Made by a program: the position numbers and the translations under genes. DNA of 55,476 nucleotides from Bacteroidales bacterium. GTDB taxonomy: Bacteria; Bacteroidota; Bacteroidia; Bacteroidales; Bacteroidaceae. Position 1 is the first letter of the stretch. Each line of letters begins with the position of its first letter. The notes under the pieces are model-generated. The model had not been told where the DNA came from. It did not search any database and saw nothing but the letters and a program-made list of their open reading frames with translations. Positions 42,275-50,172 of the stretch are shown here, piece by piece. Where the stretch lies: positions 1-55,476 of the forward strand of contig SFPC01000002.1 in NCBI GenBank assembly GCA_004552195.1. The letters are read 5' to 3'.

Positions 42275-43895
42275 TGTATTGATTTTTTGTTTCCTTTATT
42301 TTTTGTTCCAGTTGCAGCAAGAGTTTGGCCAGCATGTGTTCGTTGTCGAGCAGCGGGTGTAGATAGTCCGTTACGTCGGTTCCTTCGCGCAGGGCTTTGT
42401 TCTGGTAGCCTGTCATGACGCATGCCACGAGGTATGCCTTGAGTAGGGGGGTGTCTTTGCGCCATTGGAGCAAATCTACGTAGACCTCGCCCGCCGTGTG
42501 GAACATTTCGTACAGATTGATGTATTCAATCTCTTCCGGGTAACCCTTCAGCGAAGGCCGTTCGGGAGAAAATTGTTCGATGCAGCCATATTTTATTTCG
42601 GGTGGGGTGAGTGGAAACTCTGCCGGCAGGGTGATGCGCACCACGGTCTGCCTGCCTTCGTGGAAGGGGTAGGCCACCACGTCCCATGTGGGGCGTTGGG
42701 TTTCAGTGTTGCGCACTGCCATTCCGGCCGGGAGGGCGGCGGAGAGTTGTTCGTCGACCTGTTGCGTCAGTTCGGCGAGTCGGCGTTCGCGAAGGTCCTC
42801 TTCCGTTTCCGTTTCGGCAGTTGTGGGTGCGGCGGCAACGATGTTTTCGGCCGGTTCGAGGCTTGGTGCCACAGGTTCCGGCTTTGGGATGAGATAGGCC
42901 AAGCGTTCGGCCACCCATCGGCCGAAGGTGGCGGTGAGGTGTTCTTCTCCGATTTCCCAAGGCTGTGTTCCGTTGTCAGGCAGTTGCTGGCCGGACTGGT
43001 CTTGCAGCACCGGGCCCTTCGAGGGGAAGCCATAGGGCAATTTGATGTTTACGCCGGCTCCCTTGATGGCAATCTGCGGTTCGCCAGTGGCGAGGATTTC
43101 TGCTTTCACGGCGTAGTTGGGCAACATGGACGCCACCATGGACACGAATGCCTTCATCACTTCCACGTTTTCCGCATTTTCGGTGAGCCAATGCACCTTC
43201 ACGTTGGCCGTTTCCCTGACCGTTTGGCTCACGGTGCGGATGGAGCCGTGCGAGGCGTGCTTCGTGTAGGGGTGAATGAGCATGTGGGCTAAATCCCTGT
43301 CGACGAGCTTGCGGTAGGGGCTTTCCATTCCCACCACGTCCCAGGCCGCCTGCACGTAGTCGCGGGGCATGTTTTCGTGGAAGTTGAATGGGTTGACCGT
43401 GGTGTGCGTCCGGGTGCAGTTGCCGATGCAGAGCAACAAGCGGGGGAAGCCCGGTTTGCCCACACCGTACTGCATGGTGTTGACGTCGCCGCCGCTGGGA
43501 TGTGCCAGTCCGAGCTGGTGGTGCGAGTGCCACTCGCCAATGTGTTGCAGGCGGTAGCGCCGATGCAACTCCCGCCCCACGCTTTGCAGATAGTCCTGAT
43601 CTTGAATGAACTGGGTGGGGTGGTGCATGGCATGGCGGCCCGGACCGATGGCATAGGCCACAACGGGTACGCCGGTAGCGGTCCAGAAACCAAAGAGTTG
43701 ACCTCCTGTTTCTATGTCGGTATAGTCGAGGATGCAACGGGACATGTAGTCCAGCTCACTTTGGTAGATGATGGCCGTGCGCGCCGGACGATTGGGGTCG
43801 TGGTCGGATTGGGCGTTACGGTTGCCGGCATCGTGCGAGTTGCGCTGGCTGTTGGAGCCTCGATTGGGCTTGTTGTAAAAATTGAAGAAGGTCAT
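42267..43895 (-). CDS. JAB/MPN+ metalloprotease fused to UBC/RWD-like regions
   Basis: 542 residues from the ATG at 43895. The N-terminal JAB domain has the full JAMM motif: E62 (ETGGQLFG), H123-S-H125, S134 and D137, as in deubiquitinases that cut isopeptide bonds or process precursors. A middle region (about 232-338) and the C-terminal region (about 375-535, LPAEFPLTPPEIKYG) both show the strand-P-P pattern of UBC/RWD folds. The C-terminal one has no Cys at the usual E2 distance, so it is probably a non-catalytic RWD-type domain. A hydrophilic N-terminal stretch (1-40) precedes the enzyme. The upstream in-frame ATG (44051) is less likely, since its 52 codons cover a hairpin. First gene of the cassette. 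Confidence 0.83.
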   Translation of the reverse strand: MTFFNFYNKPNRGSNSQRNSHDAGNRNAQSDHDPNRPARTAIIYQSELDYMSRCILDYTDIETGGQLFGFWTATGVPVVAYAIGPGRHAMHHPTQFIQDQDYLQSVGRELHRRYRLQHIGEWHSHHQLGLAHPSGGDVNTMQYGVGKPGFPRLLLCIGNCTRTHTTVNPFNFHENMPRDYVQAAWDVVGMESPYRKLVDRDLAHMLIHPYTKHASHGSIRTVSQTVRETANVKVHWLTENAENVEVMKAFVSMVASMLPNYAVKAEILATGEPQIAIKGAGVNIKLPYGFPSKGPVLQDQSGQQLPDNGTQPWEIGEEHLTATFGRWVAERLAYLIPKPEPVAPSLEPAENIVAAAPTTAETETEEDLRERRLAELTQQVDEQLSAALPAGMAVRNTETQRPTWDVVAYPFHEGRQTVVRITLPAEFPLTPPEIKYGCIEQFSPERPSLKGYPEEIEYINLYEMFHTAGEVYVDLLQWRKDTPLLKAYLVACVMTGYQNKALREGTDVTDYLHPLLDNEHMLAKLLLQLEQKIKETKNQYNG

Positions 43896-43992
43896 GGTGG
43901 TATCAGTAGGATTAGCGTTTGAGGTGTGGGAAGAGGCCACGGACAAGTGTCCGGCTGCGTTCAGGGAAGAACAAGCATCCATACATAAAGTG

Positions 43993-44047
43993 GCATCTTC
44001 GCCATGGGAGAAACGGGCTGTAACCGTTCTTCTGCAGGCGAAGATGC
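43993..44047 (-). promoter_or_regulatory. Leader hairpin upstream of the JAB gene
   Basis: GCATCTTCGCC pairs perfectly with GGCGAAGATGC over 11 bp, with a further imperfect AGAAACGG/CCGTTCTTCT pairing inside. It ends about 100 nt before the ATG and is not followed by a T-run. The rest of 43896-44250 has no gene I trust (a 60-codon frame at 43912-44094 runs straight through the hairpin) and no clear promoter. Confidence 0.65.
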
Positions 44048-44250
44048 ACATTATTTTTGAAAAACCGACATTTGTTAGTTGAAAAATCCACCAAACCGTG
44101 TTTAAGGATTTTTTTTTGAGAAATTTTGTGATATGAATTCAGAAGAAATGTTGAAAAGTATTGAAGTGAAATGGTGAGGTGTAAACTTCAACCGAAGGCG
44201 GGGTAGGAAACGCTTGCTGCTGTTCGCCTTGCTGTTGCCCTCTGCTGCTG

Positions 44251-45372
44251 CTACTGTGCAAAGAATTGCTGTACACGTTTCAGCTGTATGCCGTAGTTGA
44301 AATTCTGCGTATCTCTGATGCCCGCAAAGTTGACTGCCACCAACTGTCCGTATTCGTTGAGCACGGGGCTGCCGCTTGAGCCGGGCAGACTGGGGATGGT
44401 GTACATCATCTTGTCCTCGTCGGGCATCTGTGAGATGGTTCCGCCGGTGATTTGTGCCTTTATTCCCTGCGATGTGTTCGACACGGTGAAGCCGGCGTTG
44501 TAGCCAATCATGTAGAGCTTCTGTCCCGTTTTCATTTCCTTGGCGTCATCATCGGAAAAGAGGTTCTTGATTTTGTTGAGGAAGGATTCGTCCTGCTCCT
44601 CGTTGACAGCGAAGATGTGTTTGCCCTCCGGGGTTTGTTTGTTCTTGAGTTGCAGTGTGGCCAGGTCAATGTTTTCTTTGTCTGATACTTTTATGACGAC
44701 GCAAGGCACGAGGTCGGAAAATTTGGTGACGTAGGTGTCGTTGTAGGCAATGCCCAGTTCGCAGATGGTTTCCACGCTGAGGTCGGAGAGGTCCATTGTC
44801 TTGAGCGCTTCCTTGGTTTCCTTGTAGTCGTCGTACTGCTCTTTCAGCTGCGCTTGCTCCGCTTTGATTTCGTTCAGTTTGTTTTCATCCACATAGTACT
44901 CCTGTAAAAAGGGGTTGTACTGAACACAGTCCGACTTGGACTGTTCCAACGTGTCAAACTTGTCCGAAAGTTCCTGCATGGCGATGTTGAGGATTTCGCC
45001 CATGGCACTGAACACGCGGCGCACGGAGTTTTTGGCATCCTTTACGGCTATGTGCGGATTGGCCACGTGGTTGTTAGTCAGGATGGTCCCTTTGTCCGAC
45101 ACGAAGAAGCCTGTGCCCGTCAGCACCTGGCGCTTTTCGAGAATTTCGTTCTTGTCCATCGTCCAGTCCTTCAGGTCGCCATCTTCATCGAAGTCGGAGA
45201 AATACCATTCCTTGCCGGTGGGTAAAGTTATCTTGTGGTAGTACTGATTTACTACCATAACCACACCGCTGCTGCACTCGTTGTAGAGCTCGTCCGACGT
45301 TTTTGTGCTATCACATCCCGTCCATCCCATTAACATGATGAGGGAGAGGGTTATAAACAAATATTTTTTCAT
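44251..45372 (-). CDS. Lipoprotein trypsin-like serine protease with coiled-coil insert
   Basis: 373 residues. Signal peptide with lipobox ending at C20 (MGWTGC), so membrane-anchored outside the cytoplasm. Catalytic triad visible: H102 (TILTNNHVAN), D236 (ENIDLATLQL), S335 (PGSSGSPVLN). Between His and Asp a charged coiled coil (about 120-195) is inserted, unusual for the fold. No PDZ domain, so not a DegP. It lies 355 nt upstream of the JAB gene on the same strand, separated by a leader hairpin; partnership with the ubiquitin-like cassette is therefore uncertain, and the compartments differ. The N-terminal part of the GH25 fusion at 14586-16691 appears to be a dead relative. Confidence 0.85.
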   Translation of the reverse strand: MKKYLFITLSLIMLMGWTGCDSTKTSDELYNECSSGVVMVVNQYYHKITLPTGKEWYFSDFDEDGDLKDWTMDKNEILEKRQVLTGTGFFVSDKGTILTNNHVANPHIAVKDAKNSVRRVFSAMGEILNIAMQELSDKFDTLEQSKSDCVQYNPFLQEYYVDENKLNEIKAEQAQLKEQYDDYKETKEALKTMDLSDLSVETICELGIAYNDTYVTKFSDLVPCVVIKVSDKENIDLATLQLKNKQTPEGKHIFAVNEEQDESFLNKIKNLFSDDDAKEMKTGQKLYMIGYNAGFTVSNTSQGIKAQITGGTISQMPDEDKMMYTIPSLPGSSGSPVLNEYGQLVAVNFAGIRDTQNFNYGIQLKRVQQFFAQ

Positions 45373-45641
45373 ACCATCAAAAGGGTTAGGTTGGTTATTC
45401 CCATGATTTGAAGTCCAGCCGCAGGTTGGTGCGAAGAGAAAAGCAGAGGCTTTCGATGTGTGCGAGGCGTAAAGCCAAATCGCGGCGTAAAGGTAAAAAG
45501 AAAATGACTAAATGAAAGAAAAATATAAAAAATCCTATGTTTTTTGTCCGAACTGCCTGATTTTATAAAACTTTTCTGAAAGCTGGGATAGGGGACGGAA
45601 GGGTGGGGTGCGGGAGGTGAAAAACCTGATTACGGATGGGC

Positions 45642-45724
45642 GACAAAAAGTCCCGGACTATTTTTTTCAAGTCGACGAGTAGGAAAAAATAGTCCAGGAC
45701 TTTTTTTTACAAGTGGCGGACTTG
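45642..45724. repeat. Family B palindromic repeat, copy B6 (likely two-way terminator)
   Basis: AAAAAGTCCCGGACTATTTTTTT, CAAGTCGACGAGTAGG, AAAAATAGTCCAGGACTTTTTT and CAAGTGGCGGACTTG. It abuts element D2 and lies between the end of sulfatase 2 and the start of the protease gene. The segment 45373-45641 has no gene; a weak TACCTTTA box at 45488-45495 could serve the protease. Confidence 0.85.
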
Positions 45725-45733
45725 GGGAATGAG

Positions 45734-45889
45734 GACGACAACAGAAACAACAAAGGACAACTTTCTGCTTGTTGTTCCCGGGATGTGGTGAAAAACTCGG
45801 ACAACAGCTGCGGGAAAGAGGTTGTCTGGGTTTGCGTCATTGGCGGGTGGGAGATATAAAAGTTGTCCTTTGTTGTCTAAGTTGTCGTC
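45734..45889. repeat. Family D element, copy D2
   Basis: 156 bp with two-part inverted ends: GACGACAAC plus ACAACAAAGGACAACTT (45747-45763) on the left, and their exact complements (45860-45876 and 45881-45889) on the right, each separated by four unpaired bases. The interior holds more GTTGT/ACAAC words. It has the shape of a miniature inverted-repeat element; no coding frame. Confidence 0.85.
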
Positions 45890-45940
45890 TTCAGAGAAAA
45901 GGAAATGGAGCGTGGCAGCGAGTGCAATGGGTTGTGCCGA

Positions 45941-47449
45941 TTATCGGCATATTTCTTTCCAGAGTTGTTGCAGTCGGTGCAGCACCTTGGGCTTGCTTTT
46001 GGCCAGATTGTCTTGCTCGTAGCACGAACGGGAGAGGTCGTAGAGCTGAGGCTCCCGGCTGTTGCCCGTTTCTATCTTCGGTCCCCAGGTGATGATGGGT
46101 TCGCCGTCGGAGGGCGCAATGTATTTGTAGCGTTGCGTACGTAGCACCACGTTGCGGTTGGCCGCCATGCTCAAAGCGTATTTGCGCGGATGTTTGTCGC
46201 GCCCCAGCCAGGTGGAGAGGTGGTTCTCGCTGTCGGGGGCTGCTCCTTCTTCCACTTCGATGCCGGCCAAGGCGGCGAGGGTGGCGGGGGCGTCGATGAG
46301 AGAGGTCAGGGCATCGCTGGTACGTCCGCCTTTCACACCGCCGGGCCAATAGACAATGAAGGGAACTGCCGAACCTGCCTCGAACGAACTGTATTTCCCG
46401 CCGCGCCACGGACCACCCGGACGGTGAGAGCCGGCCAGTTCTATGGCCTGGTCGGCATAGCCGTCGTCGAGCACCGGACCGTTGTCGCTCGTGATAATAA
46501 TCAAGGTGTTGCGGTCAAGGTTGCGTCGGCGGAGTTCCGCCGTGAGCTGCTGCACCGTCCAGTCAAATTGCAGGATGGCCTCGCCCCGCAGTCCCATGAC
46601 GCTCTTTCCGCGAAAACGCTCATGGGGCATTCGCGGCACGTGTACGTCGTTGGTACACAGATACATGAAAAAAGGCTCCGAGCGGTGGGCTTCGATAAAC
46701 GAAACGGCGTGCGCCAGGATGCTGTCGGCAATGTTTTCGTCCGTCCACAGAGCTTTGCCGCCGCCTTTCATGTAGCCTATGCGCGAAATGCCGTTGACGA
46801 TGCTCTGGTCGTGGCCGTGGCTGGGGCGCAGCTTGGTGAGCAGATGCGGATGGGTGTGTCCGGTGGGTTCGCCGGCGAACGGCTGTCGGTAGCTCACTTC
46901 GATGGGTGCCGAAGCGTCATGATTCGCCACCCGTCCGTTTTCTATGTAAACGCAAGGCACGCGGTCGGCTGTGGCTGCCATGATGTAGTGATAGTCGAAG
47001 CCCAAGTCGCGGGGCGAGAGGTCGAGTTGTCCGTTCCAGTCCTGCGCGGCGGTTTTGCTGCCCAGTCCCAGGTGCCATTTGCCGATGGCGGCGGTGGCGT
47101 ATCCCGCCCGGTGCATGAGGTCGGCCAGGGTGGTTTGTTCCGGTTGGATAATCATGCCCGCATTGCCCGCCGCCACGTCCGTTCCGGTCCGGCGGAAGGG
47201 ATATTGTCCCGTGAGCAGGGCGTAGCGCGAGGGGGTGGAGGTGGAGGCGCAGGCGTGCATGTTGGTGAAACGCACACCTTGGCGGGCCAGACTGTCTACT
47301 GCGGGCGTTTGGATGCGCGTGGCTCCATAGCAGGACAAATCGCCATATCCCAAATCGTCGGCCACGAGAAGAATGATGTTGGGTTTCACGTTTTGTGCCC
47401 AAGCCGGGAGCGACAGCAGGGAGAGTAGCGGCAGGAAAGTCTTTTTCAT
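45941..47449 (-). CDS. Secreted serine-type arylsulfatase
   Basis: 502 residues with a signal peptide (MKKTFLPLLSLLSLPAWA). Metal site ADD (D31, D32), sulfatase signature S71-T-P-S-R75 with Ser, so matured by an anSME-type enzyme, and later motifs GKWHLGLG, YLCTNDVHVPR and ITSDNGPVLDDGY. It removes sulfate esters from a sugar in the periplasm or at the surface; the target is not readable, although the DDGYAD-AIELAGSHRPGGPWRGGK segment resembles S1_15/S1_16-like sulfatases. It stands alone between element D2 and the SpoT terminator. Confidence 0.88.
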   Translation of the reverse strand: MKKTFLPLLSLLSLPAWAQNVKPNIILLVADDLGYGDLSCYGATRIQTPAVDSLARQGVRFTNMHACASTSTPSRYALLTGQYPFRRTGTDVAAGNAGMIIQPEQTTLADLMHRAGYATAAIGKWHLGLGSKTAAQDWNGQLDLSPRDLGFDYHYIMAATADRVPCVYIENGRVANHDASAPIEVSYRQPFAGEPTGHTHPHLLTKLRPSHGHDQSIVNGISRIGYMKGGGKALWTDENIADSILAHAVSFIEAHRSEPFFMYLCTNDVHVPRMPHERFRGKSVMGLRGEAILQFDWTVQQLTAELRRRNLDRNTLIIITSDNGPVLDDGYADQAIELAGSHRPGGPWRGGKYSSFEAGSAVPFIVYWPGGVKGGRTSDALTSLIDAPATLAALAGIEVEEGAAPDSENHLSTWLGRDKHPRKYALSMAANRNVVLRTQRYKYIAPSDGEPIITWGPKIETGNSREPQLYDLSRSCYEQDNLAKSKPKVLHRLQQLWKEICR

Positions 47450-47560
47450 ATTTCGGAAATTAGATTGAAGGTGCAGGAATAAGCAGCAGGGATTGCCGGA
47501 AAGGAGAAGCGGACGGAGTGATTGGAGGAATATTCAGAAAGGAGATACGTAAAGTATATG

Positions 47561-47594
47561 AAAAAAGCGGAGTGGTGGGAGCCACGTCCGCTTT
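47561..47594 (-). terminator. Terminator of relA/spoT
   Basis: AAAGCGGA (47564-47571) pairs with TCCGCTTT (47587-47594), with GG/CC inside, and TTTTTT follows on minus. It is 18 nt after the stop. Confidence 0.8.
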
Positions 47595-47611
47595 AGGATA
47601 GACAGCAAGGG

Positions 47612-49927
47612 CTATACCCGTGTTGCCTCGGTGATATTTTCTATCTCCTTCAGTCGGGTGCAAAGCGCCTCTACGTCGGACGTGTCGTAAACGGCGATGG
47701 TGAGAGTGCCGTCGAAGATGCCGTCGTTCGTGTTGAGGTTGATTTGGCGCAGATTGAAGTGGGTGAGTTTGTGGAGCAGGTCTGCGATGGAGTAAAGCAC
47801 GCCTTGTGCATCGATGCCCCGGATGGCGATGTTCACATTGTGGAGTCGGGTGCGGTGGGTACACCATGCGGTGGCAATGATGTTGTTTCCGTAGCGTGAC
47901 TTCAGCTTCAAGGCCGTTTCACAGCTACGTTTGTGCAGTTGCAGTTCTCCATTCGGCGCGATGTATCCCATAACGTCGTCGCCGGGAATAGGGTGGCAAC
48001 AGGAGGCCATGACGCAGTGTCCGAGCACTTCGTCGGTGATGCGGAGCGTTTCCTTTCGGTTGAGCTTCAAAGCCCAGTCCGGTCCGAACTGCTCGTTGGC
48101 TTCGGTCATGTTGTCGTCGTCCGCCGTTGCTGTATCCTTGTTCCCGTTGGCGTTTCGGTTGGCCATGAAGGGAATGAAGCGACGCCAGCGCGACTGTCCG
48201 TGGCCGCTGCTTGCCGCTTCCTGCTCTTTGATTTGCTGCCACAGCGTGGCCGACAGCACCAGTGTGCCTTCGCCGAGGCGTTGGTAGAGTTGTTCTATGG
48301 AAGGCTGGCGCAGCGTTTTGCGGATGCGGTCAATCATGGCTTCGTCGGCGGGTTGCTGTTGCTCTTCGAGGAACTGTTTGAGCAACTGCTGTCCGCGTGA
48401 CTGATTGTCGCGTGCCTGCTTACGGAGCGATGCCTGAATTTTTGCGCGTGCCTTGGCTGTGGTGGCATATTCCAACCAGTCGGTATGCACTTGGGTGTTG
48501 CGCGAGATGAGTATTTCCACTTGGTCGCCGCTGCGTAGCTGGTAGCTGAGGGGCACCAAGCGGTGGTTCACCTTGGCCCCGATGCAGTGTGAGCCCAGGG
48601 TGGTGTGGATGGCGTAAGCGAAGTCGAGGGCGGTGGCTCCCTTGGGCATGGATTTGAGTTCGCCTTTGGGGGTGAACACCATGATTTCCGCTGCGTAGAG
48701 ATTGAGCTTGATGTTGTCGAGGAGGTCGAGCGTGTCGGGCTGCGGGTCGTCGAGGATTTCCTTGATGGAGTTCAGCCAGCGGTCCAGCTCCGTCTCGTCG
48801 TAGGCAGCCCCCTTGTCCTTGTATTTCCAGTGAGCCGCGAAACCTATTTCGGCGATGTCGTCCATGCGGTCCGAGCGGATTTGTACTTCCACCCACTGGC
48901 CTTGGGCCGACATGAAGGTGTTGTGCAGGGCTTGGTAACCGTTGGTCTTGGGGTTGGAGAGCCAGTCGCGGAAACGGGTGGGATGGGGCTTGTAAATCTC
49001 CGTCAGGGCCGAATAGATGCGGAAACATTCATCCTTCTCGTGCTGGCGGTCCTTCGGAGTGAAGATGATGCGGATGGCCAGTATGTCGAAAACTTCCTCA
49101 AAGGGGATGTGCTTTTTCTGCATCTTGAGCCAGATGGAGTAAGGGCTTTTGACTCGTGCCTTGATTGTGTAGTTCACGCCGAGAGCGTCGAGGCGTTCCT
49201 TGATGGGCGGTGTGAAGCGTGCAATGATGTCGTCGCGTTCGATTTTCGACTGTTCTATTTTCTCCAACACGGCTTCGTATTCCTCCGGGTGCTCGTAGCG
49301 GAAGCTGAGGTTCTCCAGCTCTGTCTTGATGCGGCTGAGTCCCAGCCTGTCGGCTATGGGCGCGAAGATATACAGCGTTTCGGCTGCAATTTTGTACTGC
49401 TTTGAGGGCAACATGGACGAGAGGGTGCGCATGTTGTGCAGACGGTCGGAGATTTTGATGAGGATGACGCGGATGTCATCGCTCATCATGAGCAGCAACT
49501 TCTTGAAAGTTTCCGCTTGAAGGGAAGCTCTTTCACCGAAAATGCCGCCCGAAATTTTCGTTACGCCTTCTACGATGTTGGCAATCTTGGGCCCGAAGAG
49601 ATTGGAGAGGTCTTCGTTGGTGTAGTCCGTGTCCTCCTCCACGTCGTGGAGCAGTGCGGCACAGATGGAGGTGGAGCCGAGTCCGATTTCGCCGCAGGCA
49701 ATCTGCGCCACGGCGATGGGGTGGAGAATGTAAGGCTCTCCCGAACGGCGGCGCACGCCTCTGTGAGCCTGTTTGGCAAAGTTGAATGCTTTCGTGATGA
49801 GGTCTACCTTGCGGCGGTGGTTGGTGGCAAGGTAAGTGTCGAGCAGGTGTTGAAAAGCTGCGTTAATCATCTCTTCATCTTTCTGTTCCTGCGTGGTAAG
49901 CTGGGTGTGTGATTTTTGTTCGTCCAT
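47612..49927 (-). CDS. Bifunctional (p)ppGpp synthetase/hydrolase, RelA/SpoT family
   Basis: 771 residues. HD hydrolase domain with H55, H94-D95 (LLHDVEEDT), the synthetase domain (about 230-370: RVKSPYSIWLKM, FDILAIRIIF, NPKTNGYQALHNT, VEVQIRSDRMDDIAEIG), TGS domain (about 405-465, VFTPKGELKSMPKGATALDFAY), a Cys-containing helical region (GHCVMASCCHPIPGDDVMGY) and a C-terminal ACT domain (about 695-771). Both active sites look intact, so it makes and breaks the stringent-response alarmone in the cytoplasm. A long-stem terminator separates it from the transglycosylase gene, indicating its own promoter. Confidence 0.94.
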   Translation of the reverse strand: MDEQKSHTQLTTQEQKDEEMINAAFQHLLDTYLATNHRRKVDLITKAFNFAKQAHRGVRRRSGEPYILHPIAVAQIACGEIGLGSTSICAALLHDVEEDTDYTNEDLSNLFGPKIANIVEGVTKISGGIFGERASLQAETFKKLLLMMSDDIRVILIKISDRLHNMRTLSSMLPSKQYKIAAETLYIFAPIADRLGLSRIKTELENLSFRYEHPEEYEAVLEKIEQSKIERDDIIARFTPPIKERLDALGVNYTIKARVKSPYSIWLKMQKKHIPFEEVFDILAIRIIFTPKDRQHEKDECFRIYSALTEIYKPHPTRFRDWLSNPKTNGYQALHNTFMSAQGQWVEVQIRSDRMDDIAEIGFAAHWKYKDKGAAYDETELDRWLNSIKEILDDPQPDTLDLLDNIKLNLYAAEIMVFTPKGELKSMPKGATALDFAYAIHTTLGSHCIGAKVNHRLVPLSYQLRSGDQVEILISRNTQVHTDWLEYATTAKARAKIQASLRKQARDNQSRGQQLLKQFLEEQQQPADEAMIDRIRKTLRQPSIEQLYQRLGEGTLVLSATLWQQIKEQEAASSGHGQSRWRRFIPFMANRNANGNKDTATADDDNMTEANEQFGPDWALKLNRKETLRITDEVLGHCVMASCCHPIPGDDVMGYIAPNGELQLHKRSCETALKLKSRYGNNIIATAWCTHRTRLHNVNIAIRGIDAQGVLYSIADLLHKLTHFNLRQINLNTNDGIFDGTLTIAVYDTSDVEALCTRLKEIENITEATRV

Positions 49928-50062
49928 GGTGATTGTCTTTTGTTTTTAATGTGGATTGAATGTTAACTGTAAGGCCAAGCCCTGCTCGAAAGAGTAACCG
50001 GCCGTTTCGGAAGCTGGATAAGGTTAGAGGAATGTGTAACGATAGTCGCGAAGTGGTGATTG

Positions 50063-50156
50063 AAAAAGGGAGCAGACGGAGTGGTAAGCAAGGAAGTGAA
50101 GTTTCCGGAGGAGGAAAGCAAATGTCACTCGTTTGCTTGCCACTCTGTCCGCTCCC
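50063..50156 (-). terminator. Long-stem terminator after the lytic transglycosylase gene
   Basis: GGGAGCAGACGGAGTGG and AAGCAA (50068-50091) pair with TTGCTTGCCACTCTGTCCGCTCCC (50133-50156 region) over about 24 bp with few mismatches; the loop is 41 nt. On minus the stem is followed by TTTTT. It starts 17 nt past the stop and fills most of the 245-nt gap. Confidence 0.8.
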
Positions 50157-50172
50157 AAACGGAGAGAGAGGT

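Noticed and set aside
43912..44094. 60-codon minus-strand frame upstream of the JAB gene
   Set aside because: It runs through the leader hairpin and its translation is not protein-like. It overlaps the other hairpin-spanning frame that would extend the JAB gene.
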